A DNA stretch of 64,000 bases from Nocardiopsis quinghaiensis. GTDB taxonomy: Bacteria > Actinomycetota > Actinomycetes > Streptosporangiales > Streptosporangiaceae. Position numbers and translations under genes: made by a program. The stretch is taken from positions 79,963 through 143,962 of the forward strand of contig NZ_VWVU01000015.1 of the NCBI RefSeq assembly GCF_008638365.1. The letters are read 5' to 3'. Shown one piece after another: positions 24,687-33,414 of this stretch; the first letter of the stretch is position 1, and every line of letters starts with the position of its first letter. A model generated the notes under the pieces. It did not search any database. It saw only the letters and a list, made by a program, of their open reading frames with translations, and was not told the origin of the DNA.

Positions 24687-26336
24687 ATGCAGCAGTGGTG
24701 GCGCGACGCGGTCCTGTACCAGGTCTATCCGCGCAGCTTCGCCGACGCCGACGGCGACGGGACCGGCGACATCGCGGGGATCACCTCGCGGCTGGACCAC
24801 GTGGCCGACCTGGGCGCGGACGGGATCTGGCTGTCTCCGTTCTACACCTCCCCGTGGACGGACGGCGGGTACGACGTGGCCGACTTCCGGAACGTGGACC
24901 CACGCCTGGGCACCCTGGCGGACTTCGACGCGATGGTGGAGGCCGCGCACGCGCGGGGCCTGCGGGTGATGATCGACATCGTGCCCAACCACACCTCCGA
25001 GGAGCACCCGTGGTTCGAGGAGGCTCTGGCGGCGGGGCCCGGGTCACCCGAGCGCGGACTGTACGTGTTCCGCGACGGGCGGGGGGAGCACGGGGAGCTG
25101 CCGCCGACCAACTGGCGGTCCACGTTCGGCGGTCCGGCGTGGAGCCGCACGGCCGACGGGCAGTGGTACCTGCACCTGTTCGCCCCCGAGCAGCCGGACC
25201 TGAACTGGGACGACGAGCGGGTGCGCGAGGAGTTCCGCGGCATCCTGCGGTTCTGGAGCGGGCGCGGGGTGGACGGCTTCCGGATCGACGTGGCGTACGC
25301 GCTGGTCAAGGACATGAGTGAGCCGCTGCGCGACCTGGTGCTGGTGGAGGGCGGTCGCTTCGAGGACATCGCGGCCAACCCGGACCATCCGTTCCTGGAC
25401 CGCCCCGGGGTGCACGAGGTGTACCGGGACTGGCGACGCGTGCTGGCCGAGTTCGATCCGCCCAGGGCCACGGTGGGCGAGGTGTGGCTGCCCAGTGACC
25501 GGCGGGTGCTGTACACGCGTCCGGACGAGCTGGACCAGGCGTTCAACTTCGACTTCCTGCGGACGGCGTGGGAGGCCGACGCCTACCGCGGGGTGATCGA
25601 CTCCTCGATCGCCGACGCCGCGCGGGTGGGCACGGTGCCCACGTGGGTGATCGGCAACCACGACGTGGTGCGCCCGGTGTCGGTGCTGGGGCTGCCCGCG
25701 GGGACCGACCAGGGCGCGTGGCTGCTCAGCGGCGGCCACGATCCTGAGCCGGACCTGGAACTGGGCACGCGGCGGGCACGGGCGCTGGCACTGCTGGAGC
25801 TGGCACTGCCGGGGTCGGCGTACGTGTACCAGGGCGAGGAGCTGGGGCTGCCGGAGGTGGCGGACCTGCCCACGGAGGCGTTGGAGGACCCGCGCTGGTT
25901 GCGCAGCGGGCACACCGACAAGGGCCGGGACGGGTGTCGGGTGCCGCTGCCGTGGACGGTGGGGGGCGCGTCGTACGGATTCGGCGGAGACCGGGGAGAG
26001 GCCGGGCGTTCCGGGCGGGCCCCGTGGCTGCCCCAGCCCGAGGGGTGGGGCCGGTGGTCGGTGGAGGCCGAGTCCGGTGACCCGGAGTCGGTGCTCAGCC
26101 TGTACCGCCTGGCTCTGGCACACCGGCGGGGGTTCGCCGCGGACGAGGTGCTGACCTGGGACGACAGGCTGAACCGGGGGCCGGTGCTCGCGTTCTGGCG
26201 GGGCGCGGACGTGCTGGTACTGGTCAACACGGGAGAGGAGGCCGTGGAACTGCCCTCGGGAGAGGTACTGGTGGCCAGCGCGGAGCCGGACGGCGGCGGC
26301 CTGCCGGGGAACGCGGCGGTGTGGCTGCGCCGGTGA
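24687..26336 (+). CDS. GH13 alpha-glucosidase (oligo-1,6-glucosidase/AglA type)
   Basis: An intracellular glycoside hydrolase of 549 residues with no signal peptide. Conserved regions of GH13 are present: DIVPNHTSEEHPWF, the nucleophile in GVDGFRIDVAYAL, the acid/base in VGEVWLPS and the third acid in VIGNHDVVRP. It opens with WWRDAVLYQVYPRSFADADG, typical of alpha-glucosidase and trehalose-cleaving relatives. GGAGGG lies 8 bases before the ATG. It presumably hydrolyses the sugar imported by the adjacent ABC system. The exact linkage preference is open. Confidence 0.92.
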   Translation: MQQWWRDAVLYQVYPRSFADADGDGTGDIAGITSRLDHVADLGADGIWLSPFYTSPWTDGGYDVADFRNVDPRLGTLADFDAMVEAAHARGLRVMIDIVPNHTSEEHPWFEEALAAGPGSPERGLYVFRDGRGEHGELPPTNWRSTFGGPAWSRTADGQWYLHLFAPEQPDLNWDDERVREEFRGILRFWSGRGVDGFRIDVAYALVKDMSEPLRDLVLVEGGRFEDIAANPDHPFLDRPGVHEVYRDWRRVLAEFDPPRATVGEVWLPSDRRVLYTRPDELDQAFNFDFLRTAWEADAYRGVIDSSIADAARVGTVPTWVIGNHDVVRPVSVLGLPAGTDQGAWLLSGGHDPEPDLELGTRRARALALLELALPGSAYVYQGEELGLPEVADLPTEALEDPRWLRSGHTDKGRDGCRVPLPWTVGGASYGFGGDRGEAGRSGRAPWLPQPEGWGRWSVEAESGDPESVLSLYRLALAHRRGFAADEVLTWDDRLNRGPVLAFWRGADVLVLVNTGEEAVELPSGEVLVASAEPDGGGLPGNAAVWLRR

Positions 26337-26375
26337 GACCGTCCCGCCGGGGTTGTGCGGGTTCGGGCACACCCT

Positions 26376-26397
26376 TATTCTATTCATCACTAGAATA
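26376..26397. promoter_or_regulatory. Inverted repeat upstream of MBL/ArsR-rhodanese operon
   Basis: TATTCTA and TAGAATA form a perfect 7-base inverted repeat 8 bases apart, AT-rich in a GC-rich region, 37 bases before the first gene. It is a plausible site for the ArsR-type regulator encoded second in the operon. Confidence 0.55.
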
Positions 26398-26433
26398 CTG
26401 GACAACCAGGGCACCGAAGAGGCGAGGAACCCC

Positions 26434-27282
26434 ATGGCCGCCACACCCACCGCGTCCGGCGGGATCACCGACTACTGGGTCTGCCGCACCTGCGGCGCCA
26501 ACCGGGCGCCCTCCGGCACCGCTCCCGCCGACTGCCCGATCTGCGAGGACGACCGCCAGTGGGTGCCCCGGGACGGGCACCACTGGGCCACCCGCGAGGA
26601 GTTGGCCGCGGAGGGCCACCGGACCGTGCTCCGGCCGGTGGAGAAGTCCGTCGTGGGCATCGGCGTCGAACCCGGGATCGGTGTGGGCCACCGGGGCGTC
26701 CTGGTGCGGACCGAGGCGGGCAACCTGCTGTGGGATCCGCCCGGCTTCCTCGACCAGGACGCCGTGGCCGAGGTCGAACGGCTCGGCGGTGTCGCCGTCG
26801 TCGCGTCGAGCCATCCGCACATGTACGGCTCCGCCGTGGAGTGGGCCGACCTGTTCGGAGCCGAGGTCCTCCTGCCCGAGGCGGACGCGCACTGGCTGCA
26901 GCGGCCGAGCGGGCGGGTGCGCACCTGGAGCGGGGAGCACCGGCCCCTGCCGGGGACGGTGATCGTCCAGACCGGCGGCCACTTCCCCGGCAGCGCGGTC
27001 CTGCACCTGGACGAGGGGGCCGGCGTGCTGTTCACCGGCGACACGGTCATGGTCACCCCCGGCGGGGACCACCTCACCTTCCTCTACAGCGCGCCGAACC
27101 GCCTCCCGCTGCCCGAGCGCCTGGTGCGCCGCGTGGTCGCCTCCGTGGACCACCTGGACTTCGACCGGATCCACGGTGGGTGGTGGGAGCCCAGCATCGG
27201 GGCCGGGGCCAAGGAACTCCTCGCACGCGACGCCGAGCGCTACATCCGCTTCCTCAACGGAGACCTCCCCGACTATGACTGA
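26434..27282 (+). CDS. MBL-fold protein with N-terminal zinc-ribbon/rubredoxin-like domain
   Basis: The 282-residue protein has two parts. Residues 12-42 carry CRTCG and CPICED, two CxxC pairs of a zinc ribbon or rubredoxin-like knuckle. The rest is a metallo-beta-lactamase-like fold (FTGDTVMVTPGGDHLTFLYS), but the usual HxHxDH motif appears as SHPHMYGSAVEW, so metal binding or hydrolase activity may be altered. The start is ATG at 26434. Its last 8 bases overlap the next gene, an ArsR-rhodanese fusion, so the two are translationally coupled. A role in thiol or persulfide handling is inference from that partner. Confidence 0.78.
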   Translation: MAATPTASGGITDYWVCRTCGANRAPSGTAPADCPICEDDRQWVPRDGHHWATREELAAEGHRTVLRPVEKSVVGIGVEPGIGVGHRGVLVRTEAGNLLWDPPGFLDQDAVAEVERLGGVAVVASSHPHMYGSAVEWADLFGAEVLLPEADAHWLQRPSGRVRTWSGEHRPLPGTVIVQTGGHFPGSAVLHLDEGAGVLFTGDTVMVTPGGDHLTFLYSAPNRLPLPERLVRRVVASVDHLDFDRIHGGWWEPSIGAGAKELLARDAERYIRFLNGDLPDYD

Positions 27283-27925
27283 CTTTCCCGAGGCACCGAT
27301 CTACGAGCACCTGGCCCGCCTGGGCAAGGTGCTGTCCGCCCCGGTGCGGCTTCGACTGCTCGACCTTCTCGACCAGGGCGAGTGCACCGTCGAGGAACTG
27401 GCCCAGCGGGGCGGGATGCCGCTGAAGAACACCTCCTCACACCTGCAGCAGCTGCGCGCGGCGGGGCTGGTGGCCACCCGGAGGGAGGGCACCCGGATCC
27501 ACTACTCCCTGCGCGACCGGGAGGTCTCCCGGTTCCTGGGAGGGTTCCAGGAGTTCGCCGAGGAGCGCACGAGCGACCTGCGCGCGGAGATCGAGGAGCA
27601 CCTGGGCAGGGACGAGGCGGTCGGCGCGGTCACCGGGCCCGAACTGGAGGAGCTGCTCCGCGACGGGGAGGTCGTGCTGGTGGACCTGCGCTCACCGGAG
27701 GAGTACGAGGAGGACCACGTGCCCGGCGCTGTGTCGATCCCCTCGCGCCAGCTGGAGGAGCGCCTGGACGAGCTGCCGTGGGACGTGACGATCGTGGCCT
27801 ACTGCCAGGGACCGTACTGCGTGGTCTCGCCCCGCGCCGTCCGCATGCTCAACGGCACGGGACGCCAGGCGCGCAGTCTCAGGGGTGGCTACGTCCACTG
27901 GAAGCGTCGGCGGGACACCGCCTGA
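27275..27925 (+). CDS. ArsR-type helix-turn-helix regulator fused to rhodanese domain
   Basis: The 216-residue protein has an N-terminal winged helix (LGKVLSAPVRLRLLDLLDQG, then MPLKNTSSHLQQLRAAGLV) and a C-terminal rhodanese domain (VVLVDLRSPEEYEEDHVPGA) with active-site loop AYCQGPYCVVSP holding the persulfide-forming cysteine. Such fusions are thought to sense sulfane sulfur or thiosulfate. It overlaps the preceding MBL gene by 8 bases. It probably represses its own operon at the inverted repeat at 26376. A second cysteine in the CQGPYC loop could form a disulfide or trisulfide. Confidence 0.9.
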   Translation: MTDFPEAPIYEHLARLGKVLSAPVRLRLLDLLDQGECTVEELAQRGGMPLKNTSSHLQQLRAAGLVATRREGTRIHYSLRDREVSRFLGGFQEFAEERTSDLRAEIEEHLGRDEAVGAVTGPELEELLRDGEVVLVDLRSPEEYEEDHVPGAVSIPSRQLEERLDELPWDVTIVAYCQGPYCVVSPRAVRMLNGTGRQARSLRGGYVHWKRRRDTA

Positions 27926-28035
27926 CCCCCGCCCGGCCACAGCCGGGAAGAAGGACCACCCCGGCCGCGAGCGCGCCGCGAGACGCGACGGCCGAAGGCC
28001 GAGCGGCGCACCGGGGGGCCTGGGGGCCGCCCCCC

Positions 28036-28088
28036 AAAGAAACAGGCCCGCGGGGAAGGCGGACCAAGTCCACCGACCACACGGGCCT
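28036..28088 (-). terminator. Intrinsic terminator of tRNA-Ala copy 3
   Basis: Same AGGCCCG/CGGGCCT stem, followed on the minus strand by GTTTCTTTGG, with one T fewer than in copies 1 and 2. Confidence 0.65.
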
Positions 28089-28093
28089 CAACG

Positions 28094-28166
28094 TGGAGCT
28101 ATGGGGATTCGAACCCCAGACCTCCTCCATGCCATGGAGGCGCGCTACCAGCTGCGCCATAGCCCC
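28094..28166 (-). tRNA. tRNA-Ala (anticodon GGC), copy 3
   Basis: Same 73-base sequence as the other two tRNA-Ala genes, with all arms intact, G3-U70 and anticodon GGC. It sits between the plus-strand accessory genes and the minus-strand housekeeping block. Confidence 0.97.
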
Positions 28167-28244
28167 GTAAGGGAGCCGATCGGACCTGTGCGGTCCTGCC
28201 GACTCCCTGCACCCTAGCGGAATCCGGCGCGAACGTCGAAACGG

Positions 28245-28868
28245 TTACGCGTCGTCGCTGAGCACCACCGGCTCGGGCAGGCTGGCCGCGTTGTGCTCCA
28301 TCAGCCGCCAGTGGTCCCGACGCCGCTGGACCACCGACCAGCAGCAGTTGCTGATCGGTCCCAGGACCTCGCGCTGTTCGTCGGGGATCCCGAGCATCCG
28401 GGCGATCCCCACCCGCAGGGCGGCACCGTGGCTGACCACCACGAGCAGTCCCCCGGACGGGGTCTTACCCAGTCCGCGCTCGATGGCGGCGTGCATCCGG
28501 TCACCGACCTCGGCGATGTCCTCACCGTCGGGAATGTCCATCCGGGCGTGCTCGACCGGCCAGCGCTCGGACAGCTCCGCCCCGGTCAGCCCCTGCCAGG
28601 ACCCGCCGAAGCGCTCGCGCAGCCCCTTGTCGAACTCCACCCGCACGCCCGAGGCGCGGGACAGGTATCCGGCCGTGTCGGCGGCCCTTCTCAGGTCGGA
28701 GGCGACGATGACGTCCGGGTTCATGGAGGCGAGCAGCTCTCCCGCCCGTCTGGCCTGGGCGTGGCCGATCGGGTCGAGTTCGATGTCGGTCTGCCCCTGG
28801 AAGCGGTTCTCCACGTTCCAGGCCGTACGTCCGTGCCGCCAGAACAGCACACGAGGCGCGTCACTCAC
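28245..28868 (-). CDS. Histidine phosphatase (phosphoglycerate mutase-like)
   Basis: 207 residues of the histidine phosphatase superfamily. The catalytic RHG box is VLFWRHGRTAWNVENRFQG near residue 10, the second histidine is in VVVSHGAALRVGIARML, and the acid region is SDLRRAADTAGYL. In actinomycetes this gene follows rsfS, as here; the natural substrate is unsettled and could be a sugar phosphate or cofactor phosphate. The start is GTG at 28868. It is last in the nadD-rsfS series. Confidence 0.88.
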   Translation of the reverse strand: MSDAPRVLFWRHGRTAWNVENRFQGQTDIELDPIGHAQARRAGELLASMNPDVIVASDLRRAADTAGYLSRASGVRVEFDKGLRERFGGSWQGLTGAELSERWPVEHARMDIPDGEDIAEVGDRMHAAIERGLGKTPSGGLLVVVSHGAALRVGIARMLGIPDEQREVLGPISNCCWSVVQRRRDHWRLMEHNAASLPEPVVLSDDA

Positions 28869-28914
28869 GTGGTTGTGTCTCTCCGCTCGGAGTTTCGTCG
28901 AGATGGTGCCGGTG

Positions 28915-29313
28915 TTACTGCTCGTCCAGAGGAGTACGCTCGGCGCCGCGTGCGTTCTCGGGGAGGTCGATCTCGGGGCAGTCCTTCCACAGCCGTTCGA
29001 GGCCGTAGTACCCGCGCTCCTCCTCATGCTGGATGTGCACGACGATGTCGGCGTAGTCCAGCAGCACCCAGCGCCCGTCGCGCTCGCCCTCGCGGCGGAC
29101 CGGCTTGGCACCGGTCTGGATGCGGAGCTGGTCCTCGACCTCGTCGACGATCGAGCGGATCTGCCGGTCGCTGGGCGCCGAACACAGCACGAAGGCCTCG
29201 GTGATGACCAGCTGCTCGCTGACGTCGTAGGCGATGATCTCCTGGGCGAGCTTGTCGGAGGCGGCCTCTGCCGCGACCTTGACCAGCTCCAGCGCCCTGT
29301 CGGTGGCTGTCAC
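28915..29313 (-). CDS. rsfS: Ribosome silencing factor RsfS
   Basis: 132 residues of the RsfS/Iojap family, which bind ribosomal protein L14 and block subunit joining when nutrients are low. Characteristic text is KLAQEIIAYDVSEQLVITEA, DRQIRSIVDEVEDQL and WVLLDYADIVVHIQHEEERG. The GTG start at 29313 follows the nadD stop by 17 bases, so the pair is an operon. The open frame extends upstream into nadD, but that part is a shadow. Confidence 0.93.
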   Translation of the reverse strand: MTATDRALELVKVAAEAASDKLAQEIIAYDVSEQLVITEAFVLCSAPSDRQIRSIVDEVEDQLRIQTGAKPVRREGERDGRWVLLDYADIVVHIQHEEERGYYGLERLWKDCPEIDLPENARGAERTPLDEQ

Positions 29314-29330
29314 GTTGTGCTTGCTGCCTT

Positions 29331-29981
29331 TCAGCTCTCTCGGTAGAGCCCGGTTTTGTTGATGTAGCGGACGATGCCGTCGGGCACCAGGTACCAGATG
29401 GGCTCGCCCTTGCGGACCCGCTCCCGGCACTCGGTCGAGGAGATGGCCAGCGCGGGGACCTCCATCAGGGAGACCTTGCCCTCGGGCAGCCCGGGATCAC
29501 TGAGATGGTGACCGGGACGGTTACAGCCTACGAAATGCGCGAGCTCGAACAGTTCGTCGACGTTGTGCCAGCTCAGGATGGCACCCAGCGCGTCGGCCCC
29601 GGTGATGAAGTACAGCTCGACCCCGGGTCCGTACTTGGAGCGCATCTCGCGCAGTGTGTCGAGGGTGTAGGTGGGCCCGGAGCGGTCGATCTCCACGCGG
29701 TCCACCCGGAACTGGGGGTTCTCGGCGGTCGCGATGACCGTCATCAGGTAGCGGTCCTCGGAGGGGGTGACCTTGGCCAGGTCCTTCTGCCAGGGCTGGC
29801 CGGTGGGGACGAACACCACCTCGTCGAGCTCGAAGAAGTGCGCGACCTCGCTGGCCGCCACGAGGTGCCCGTGGTGGATGGGGTCGAAGGTGCCACCCAT
29901 GATGCCGACCTTGGTCGGGACGGTTCCTCCCCGCGTGGGGGACCCTCCGCTCCGGGGGGCGTCGGAAGCTTCGTGCGCCAC
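29331..29981 (-). CDS. nadD: Nicotinate-nucleotide adenylyltransferase
   Basis: Adenylates nicotinate mononucleotide in NAD biosynthesis; cytoplasmic. The nucleotidyltransferase motifs are [15 protein letters not shown] and [15 protein letters not shown], and the final segment is [18 protein letters not shown] chose GTG at 29981 because GGAG lies 7 bases upstream, giving 216 residues with a short 32-residue lead before GGTFDP; a shorter start near the motif has no site. It is followed by rsfS. Confidence 0.92.
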   Translation of the reverse strand: MAHEASDAPRSGGSPTRGGTVPTKVGIMGGTFDPIHHGHLVAASEVAHFFELDEVVFVPTGQPWQKDLAKVTPSEDRYLMTVIATAENPQFRVDRVEIDRSGPTYTLDTLREMRSKYGPGVELYFITGADALGAILSWHNVDELFELAHFVGCNRPGHHLSDPGLPEGKVSLMEVPALAISSTECRERVRKGEPIWYLVPDGIVRYINKTGLYRES

Positions 29982-30209
29982 TGTGCGCTCCGTTTCGCCT
30001 TGGACGTTGCCGTTGCCGGGACCGGCCAACCGAGAGTAGCCGACACTGGACACCGACACTGTCCCCTTCCTCCCCGTTCGCCCCTTGCGCTGGGGCGACG
30101 GGCACCACGAAAGGTGCTTTCCCGGGCGTGTCCCCGACGCCTGGAAATCGCGTCATATCTCGTTCGGGAAACCGTGGCCAAGCACCACCCCGGCACATAG
30201 CATGCCGAT

Positions 30210-31265
30210 ATGGCCAACACACCAGACCGCGTTCGCGTCCGGCTCCCCGAGATCTCACCCCGCGCCTACGAGCATCCCGCCGACCGCGGTGCCCTGGTGG
30301 CGCTGCGCTCGCTGCGCGGGTTCGACGAGGTGTTCAAGCGCCTGTCGGGACTGTTCAACGAACGAGCCCTGCGACTGATGTTCCTCTCCAGTGCCGTCCG
30401 GGTCGGCCCCACCCAGTTCCCGCACGTGTATGACTACGTGCGCGACGCCGCCTACGTCCTGGACCTGGACGAGGTGCCCGAGCTGTACATCCAGATGAAC
30501 CCCAAGCCGAACGCCATGGCGATCGGCAGCCAGCGGCCGTTCATCGTGATGACCACGGGCCTGTTCGACCTGCTGGACGCCGAGGAGCAGCGCTTCGTCG
30601 TCGGTCACGAGGTCGGCCACATCCTCAGCGGCCACGCCGTGTACCGCACCATGCTGCTGGCCCTGATCCGCCTGGCCGCCCGCGTGGCGTGGGTGCCGCT
30701 GGGCTTCATCGGCATCCAGGCCATCGTCGCCGCGCTGGAGGAGTGGTACCGCAAGTCCGAGCTGTCCTGCGACCGCGCCGGAGTCCTCGCCAGCCAGAAC
30801 CCCGAGGCGGGCAAGCGCGCCCTGATGAAGCTGGCGGGCGGCTCCAGACTCGTGGAGATGAACCCCGACGCGTTCCTGGAGCAGGCCCGTGACTACGAGT
30901 CCGGGGGCGACGCCCGCGACAGCCTGCTCAAGATGGTCAGCCTGATGGGTCAGACCCACCCGTTCGCGGTGGTGCGCCTGGCCGAGCTGCACCGGTGGGT
31001 CGAGAACGGCTCCTACCAGCGCATCGTCAACGGCGACTACCCGCGCCGTTCCTCCGACCGCGACGCGAAGGTCGGTGAGGAGGCGCGCAGGGCCGCCGAC
31101 TCCTACAAGGAGGCGTGGGAGCGCTCGGGCGACCCGCTGCTGGGCACCCTGCGCGACGTCGCGGGCAGCGCGGCCAACGCGGGCGGCAGGATCTTCGACA
31201 CCGTCGCCGACCGGTGGCGCAACGGCTCCTCCCGCGGCGGCCAGGGGTCCAACGGTTCCTCCTGA
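30210..31265 (+). CDS. M48-family zinc metallopeptidase
   Basis: 351 residues. The zinc site is HEVGH at 133-137, with a likely third ligand in KSELSCDRAGVLA. A hydrophobic stretch (LLALIRLAARVAWVPLGFIG) after the active site suggests membrane association, as in other M48 proteins that handle membrane-protein quality control. There is no signal peptide. The C-terminal tail is Ser/Gly rich. It is divergent from nadD, a conserved actinobacterial pairing. No Shine-Dalgarno is evident before the ATG. Confidence 0.88.
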   Translation: MANTPDRVRVRLPEISPRAYEHPADRGALVALRSLRGFDEVFKRLSGLFNERALRLMFLSSAVRVGPTQFPHVYDYVRDAAYVLDLDEVPELYIQMNPKPNAMAIGSQRPFIVMTTGLFDLLDAEEQRFVVGHEVGHILSGHAVYRTMLLALIRLAARVAWVPLGFIGIQAIVAALEEWYRKSELSCDRAGVLASQNPEAGKRALMKLAGGSRLVEMNPDAFLEQARDYESGGDARDSLLKMVSLMGQTHPFAVVRLAELHRWVENGSYQRIVNGDYPRRSSDRDAKVGEEARRAADSYKEAWERSGDPLLGTLRDVAGSAANAGGRIFDTVADRWRNGSSRGGQGSNGSS

Positions 31266-31360
31266 CATCGCGCCGCGGCGGTGCGGTGGCCCGGTACCGA
31301 GGGAGGCGGTCCGCACCGGCGGAGCGCCTCCCCCTTCCGCCGTGTGCGCGGACTCCGGGA

Positions 31361-32098
31361 TCAGCGCGGTTCGGACAGGTACCCGCGAACCCGTTGCCAG
31401 GCGGCGTGGGCCGGGTCGATGACCGCGAAGTGGTCGGCCCCGGCCACCTCGCGGTAGTCCACGTCTTCCCCGGCCGCGCGTGCGGCGGCCACATAGTCGC
31501 GGCTGTGCTCGACGGGGACGCGCTGGTCGGCGTCGCCGTGCACGACCAACTGGGGCACGCCGAGCGGCACGCGCCGCACCGGTGAACTGTCGGAGTACAG
31601 CGCCGCGGAGGGATCCTGGCCGAGGAACGGCCCGACCGCGCCCTCGCCGAGGCCCGCCCCGGCACAGCGCTCCAGGTCGGTGACGGGTGCGAGGGCCACC
31701 ACGGCGGTCACGGGCGTTCTCTCGTCGAGCGCGTTGAGCAGGGCCAGGTGCCCGCCCGCGGAGTGCCCGACGGACACCACACGGGACAGGTCGTAGCGCC
31801 CGGACCCGCGAGCGGCCGCCACGGTGAGGAACTCCAGGGCCCGTCCGACGTCGTCCAGGGTCTGTGGCCAGCCCCCGCCGTCGCCGCCGGTGCGTCGGTA
31901 CTCCACGTTCCACACCGCCCATCCGGTGGCGGCCAGGTCACGGGCCAGCGGATCCATGAGGCCGGCGTCGAACCGGTCGCGCCACCAGCCGCCGTGCAAC
32001 AGCACCGCGACGGGCGCGGGCCCGCCCGTGCCGCCCACCGGGTCCCACAGGTGCACGTTCTGGCTGGGGTGGTCGCCGTAGGCCACGGTGGTCGGCAC
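31361..32098 (-). CDS. Alpha/beta hydrolase (esterase/kynurenine formamidase-like)
   Basis: 245 residues. The oxyanion motif is VAVLLHGGWWRDRFD, the nucleophile elbow VVSVGHSAGGHLALL, and the acid and histidine lie in VVHGDADQRVP and AGADHFAVIDP. The HGGWW motif is that of carboxylesterase and kynurenine formamidase-like enzymes; the substrate is unknown. GGAG lies 7 bases before the GTG at 32098. Confidence 0.85.
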   Translation of the reverse strand: MPTTVAYGDHPSQNVHLWDPVGGTGGPAPVAVLLHGGWWRDRFDAGLMDPLARDLAATGWAVWNVEYRRTGGDGGGWPQTLDDVGRALEFLTVAAARGSGRYDLSRVVSVGHSAGGHLALLNALDERTPVTAVVALAPVTDLERCAGAGLGEGAVGPFLGQDPSAALYSDSSPVRRVPLGVPQLVVHGDADQRVPVEHSRDYVAAARAAGEDVDYREVAGADHFAVIDPAHAAWQRVRGYLSEPR

Positions 32099-32184
32099 GT
32101 GTCTCTCCTCGTCCTCGGGCTCGCTGTCCGCGGACCGTAACAGGTCGCCCCGCTTCCGGCCCTCGGTGACGGGCTTGACCGGGT

Positions 32185-33156
32185 CTAGAAGGCGGGACCG
32201 GCGGCCATGGCGTCGTCGATGGTCTCGGCGCGGGCCTCCTCGACCTCCTTCACGAGACCGTCCTCGTGGGCCTCGAACTCTTCGACCACGGTGGCGGAGA
32301 AGCTGCGCAGGGCGATCTCCTCGGTGAGAATGTCGCCGCGGACGCGGTTGTGGTCGCCGACCTGGGCGGTCGGGGTGTTGCCGGAGGTGACCAGGTCACC
32401 GCCGACGATGTTGTTGTCGACGTAGACGCCGCCGTTGACACCGGTGACGCTCAGGTCGCCGTCGACGTAGTTGACGGAGGAGCAGAAGCCCTCCTCCTCA
32501 CCGGCGCCGACCGCGACCGGTCCGGAACCACCGGTGTAGGCCGCCGCGCCGATGACCTCGCTGTCGCAGAGGATGCCGCCGCTGGCCGGGTCGGTGACGG
32601 ACAGGTCGCCGCGCACCACGGAGTCGTAGATGTCGGCGTACTCGACGCCGTCGGCCTTGAACACGCCGTTGACGCGGGAGCCGGAGACGTAGACGGAGCC
32701 GACCTCGGCGTTGACGCTGCGGACGGAGGAGTCGACCACGTAGGCGAAGCCGTCGGTGTTGCCGCCCTCCACCGGGACGGTGCGCAGGGCGGCACCGGCC
32801 GAACTGCCCTCCATGTAGGTGCCGTAGGAACCGCGGTTGACCACGCGGTCACTGATGGAGCTCTCCTCGGCGTCGAAGTAGCCGTCCTTCTGGACGGTCA
32901 CCCTGCCCTCGACCTCGCCGCCGACGATGTGCAGGTTGGCGCCCGTGCGGACGGTGACGTCGCCCTGGACGACGGTGCCGTCCAGGAAGCAGCTCTCGCC
33001 GGCGGGGACCGCGAGGTCCGTGGGCAGGGTGATCGCACCGCCGTGGCCCGAGCAGAGGGTGACGAGGTCCGCCTGGGCGGGAGAGGCCGCCATCGTGGCA
33101 CCGCCGATGGCCAGGGCGGTCGTGGCGATGGCCGCGACCTTGCTCCGGAGCTTCAT
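32185..33156 (-). CDS. Secreted beta-solenoid protein of unknown function
   Basis: 323 residues. Residues 1-29 are a signal peptide (MKLRSKVAAIATTALAIGG, then ASPAQA). The mature part consists of short strands in a repeating G-D-hydrophobic pattern (VQGDVTVRTGANLHIVGGEV, VVRGDLSVTDPASGG, YVDGDLSVTGVNGG), resembling bactofilin-type or other right-handed beta-helix repeats. About four cysteines could form disulfides outside the cell. The C terminus is acidic and helical. No catalytic motif is visible and I do not recognise the family. Confidence 0.75.
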   Translation of the reverse strand: MKLRSKVAAIATTALAIGGATMAASPAQADLVTLCSGHGGAITLPTDLAVPAGESCFLDGTVVQGDVTVRTGANLHIVGGEVEGRVTVQKDGYFDAEESSISDRVVNRGSYGTYMEGSSAGAALRTVPVEGGNTDGFAYVVDSSVRSVNAEVGSVYVSGSRVNGVFKADGVEYADIYDSVVRGDLSVTDPASGGILCDSEVIGAAAYTGGSGPVAVGAGEEEGFCSSVNYVDGDLSVTGVNGGVYVDNNIVGGDLVTSGNTPTAQVGDHNRVRGDILTEEIALRSFSATVVEEFEAHEDGLVKEVEEARAETIDDAMAAGPAF

Positions 33157-33414
33157 ATGGGGGATTTCCTTTCGTCGTGACCGTGGGGACTGGCGCTCCG
33201 AGTGGGCTCAGGAGCGCCGTGAGACACCACAGTGAAAGTATCGCCCGAACTTCGCTTTGTGAATACTCCCGGGACGAAGATTCGCTTTTGTCCAGGTTGC
33301 CGGAAGGAAAACGTTCCAGGCGCCAACCGGAACACGAATCCTCCTCACCGCTTCCTCGTACCGGTCCTCGCGTACGCGGGCCGCCCGTCGGTGCGGACGG
33401 CCCTTCCGACCCCG

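Larger units (their letters stand above)
27974..28166 (-). repeat. tRNA-Ala repeat unit, copy 3
   Basis: The third unit of tRNA-Ala plus 3' flank, in the same orientation as the others, beginning 48 bases after the ArsR-rhodanese stop. It shares the outer ACGCGACGGCCGAAG segment with copy 2. Confidence 0.85.

Noticed and set aside
11522..28166. tRNA-Ala copies as attachment sites of an integrated element
   Set aside because: No integrase, excisionase, replication or phage gene lies between the copies, and all three tRNAs are complete. Kept only as a possible recombination substrate.
32251..33180. A 304-codon plus-strand frame opposite the secreted solenoid gene
   Set aside because: Its Gly/Val/Asp-rich pattern simply mirrors the repeat on the minus strand; the minus strand has a clear signal peptide.
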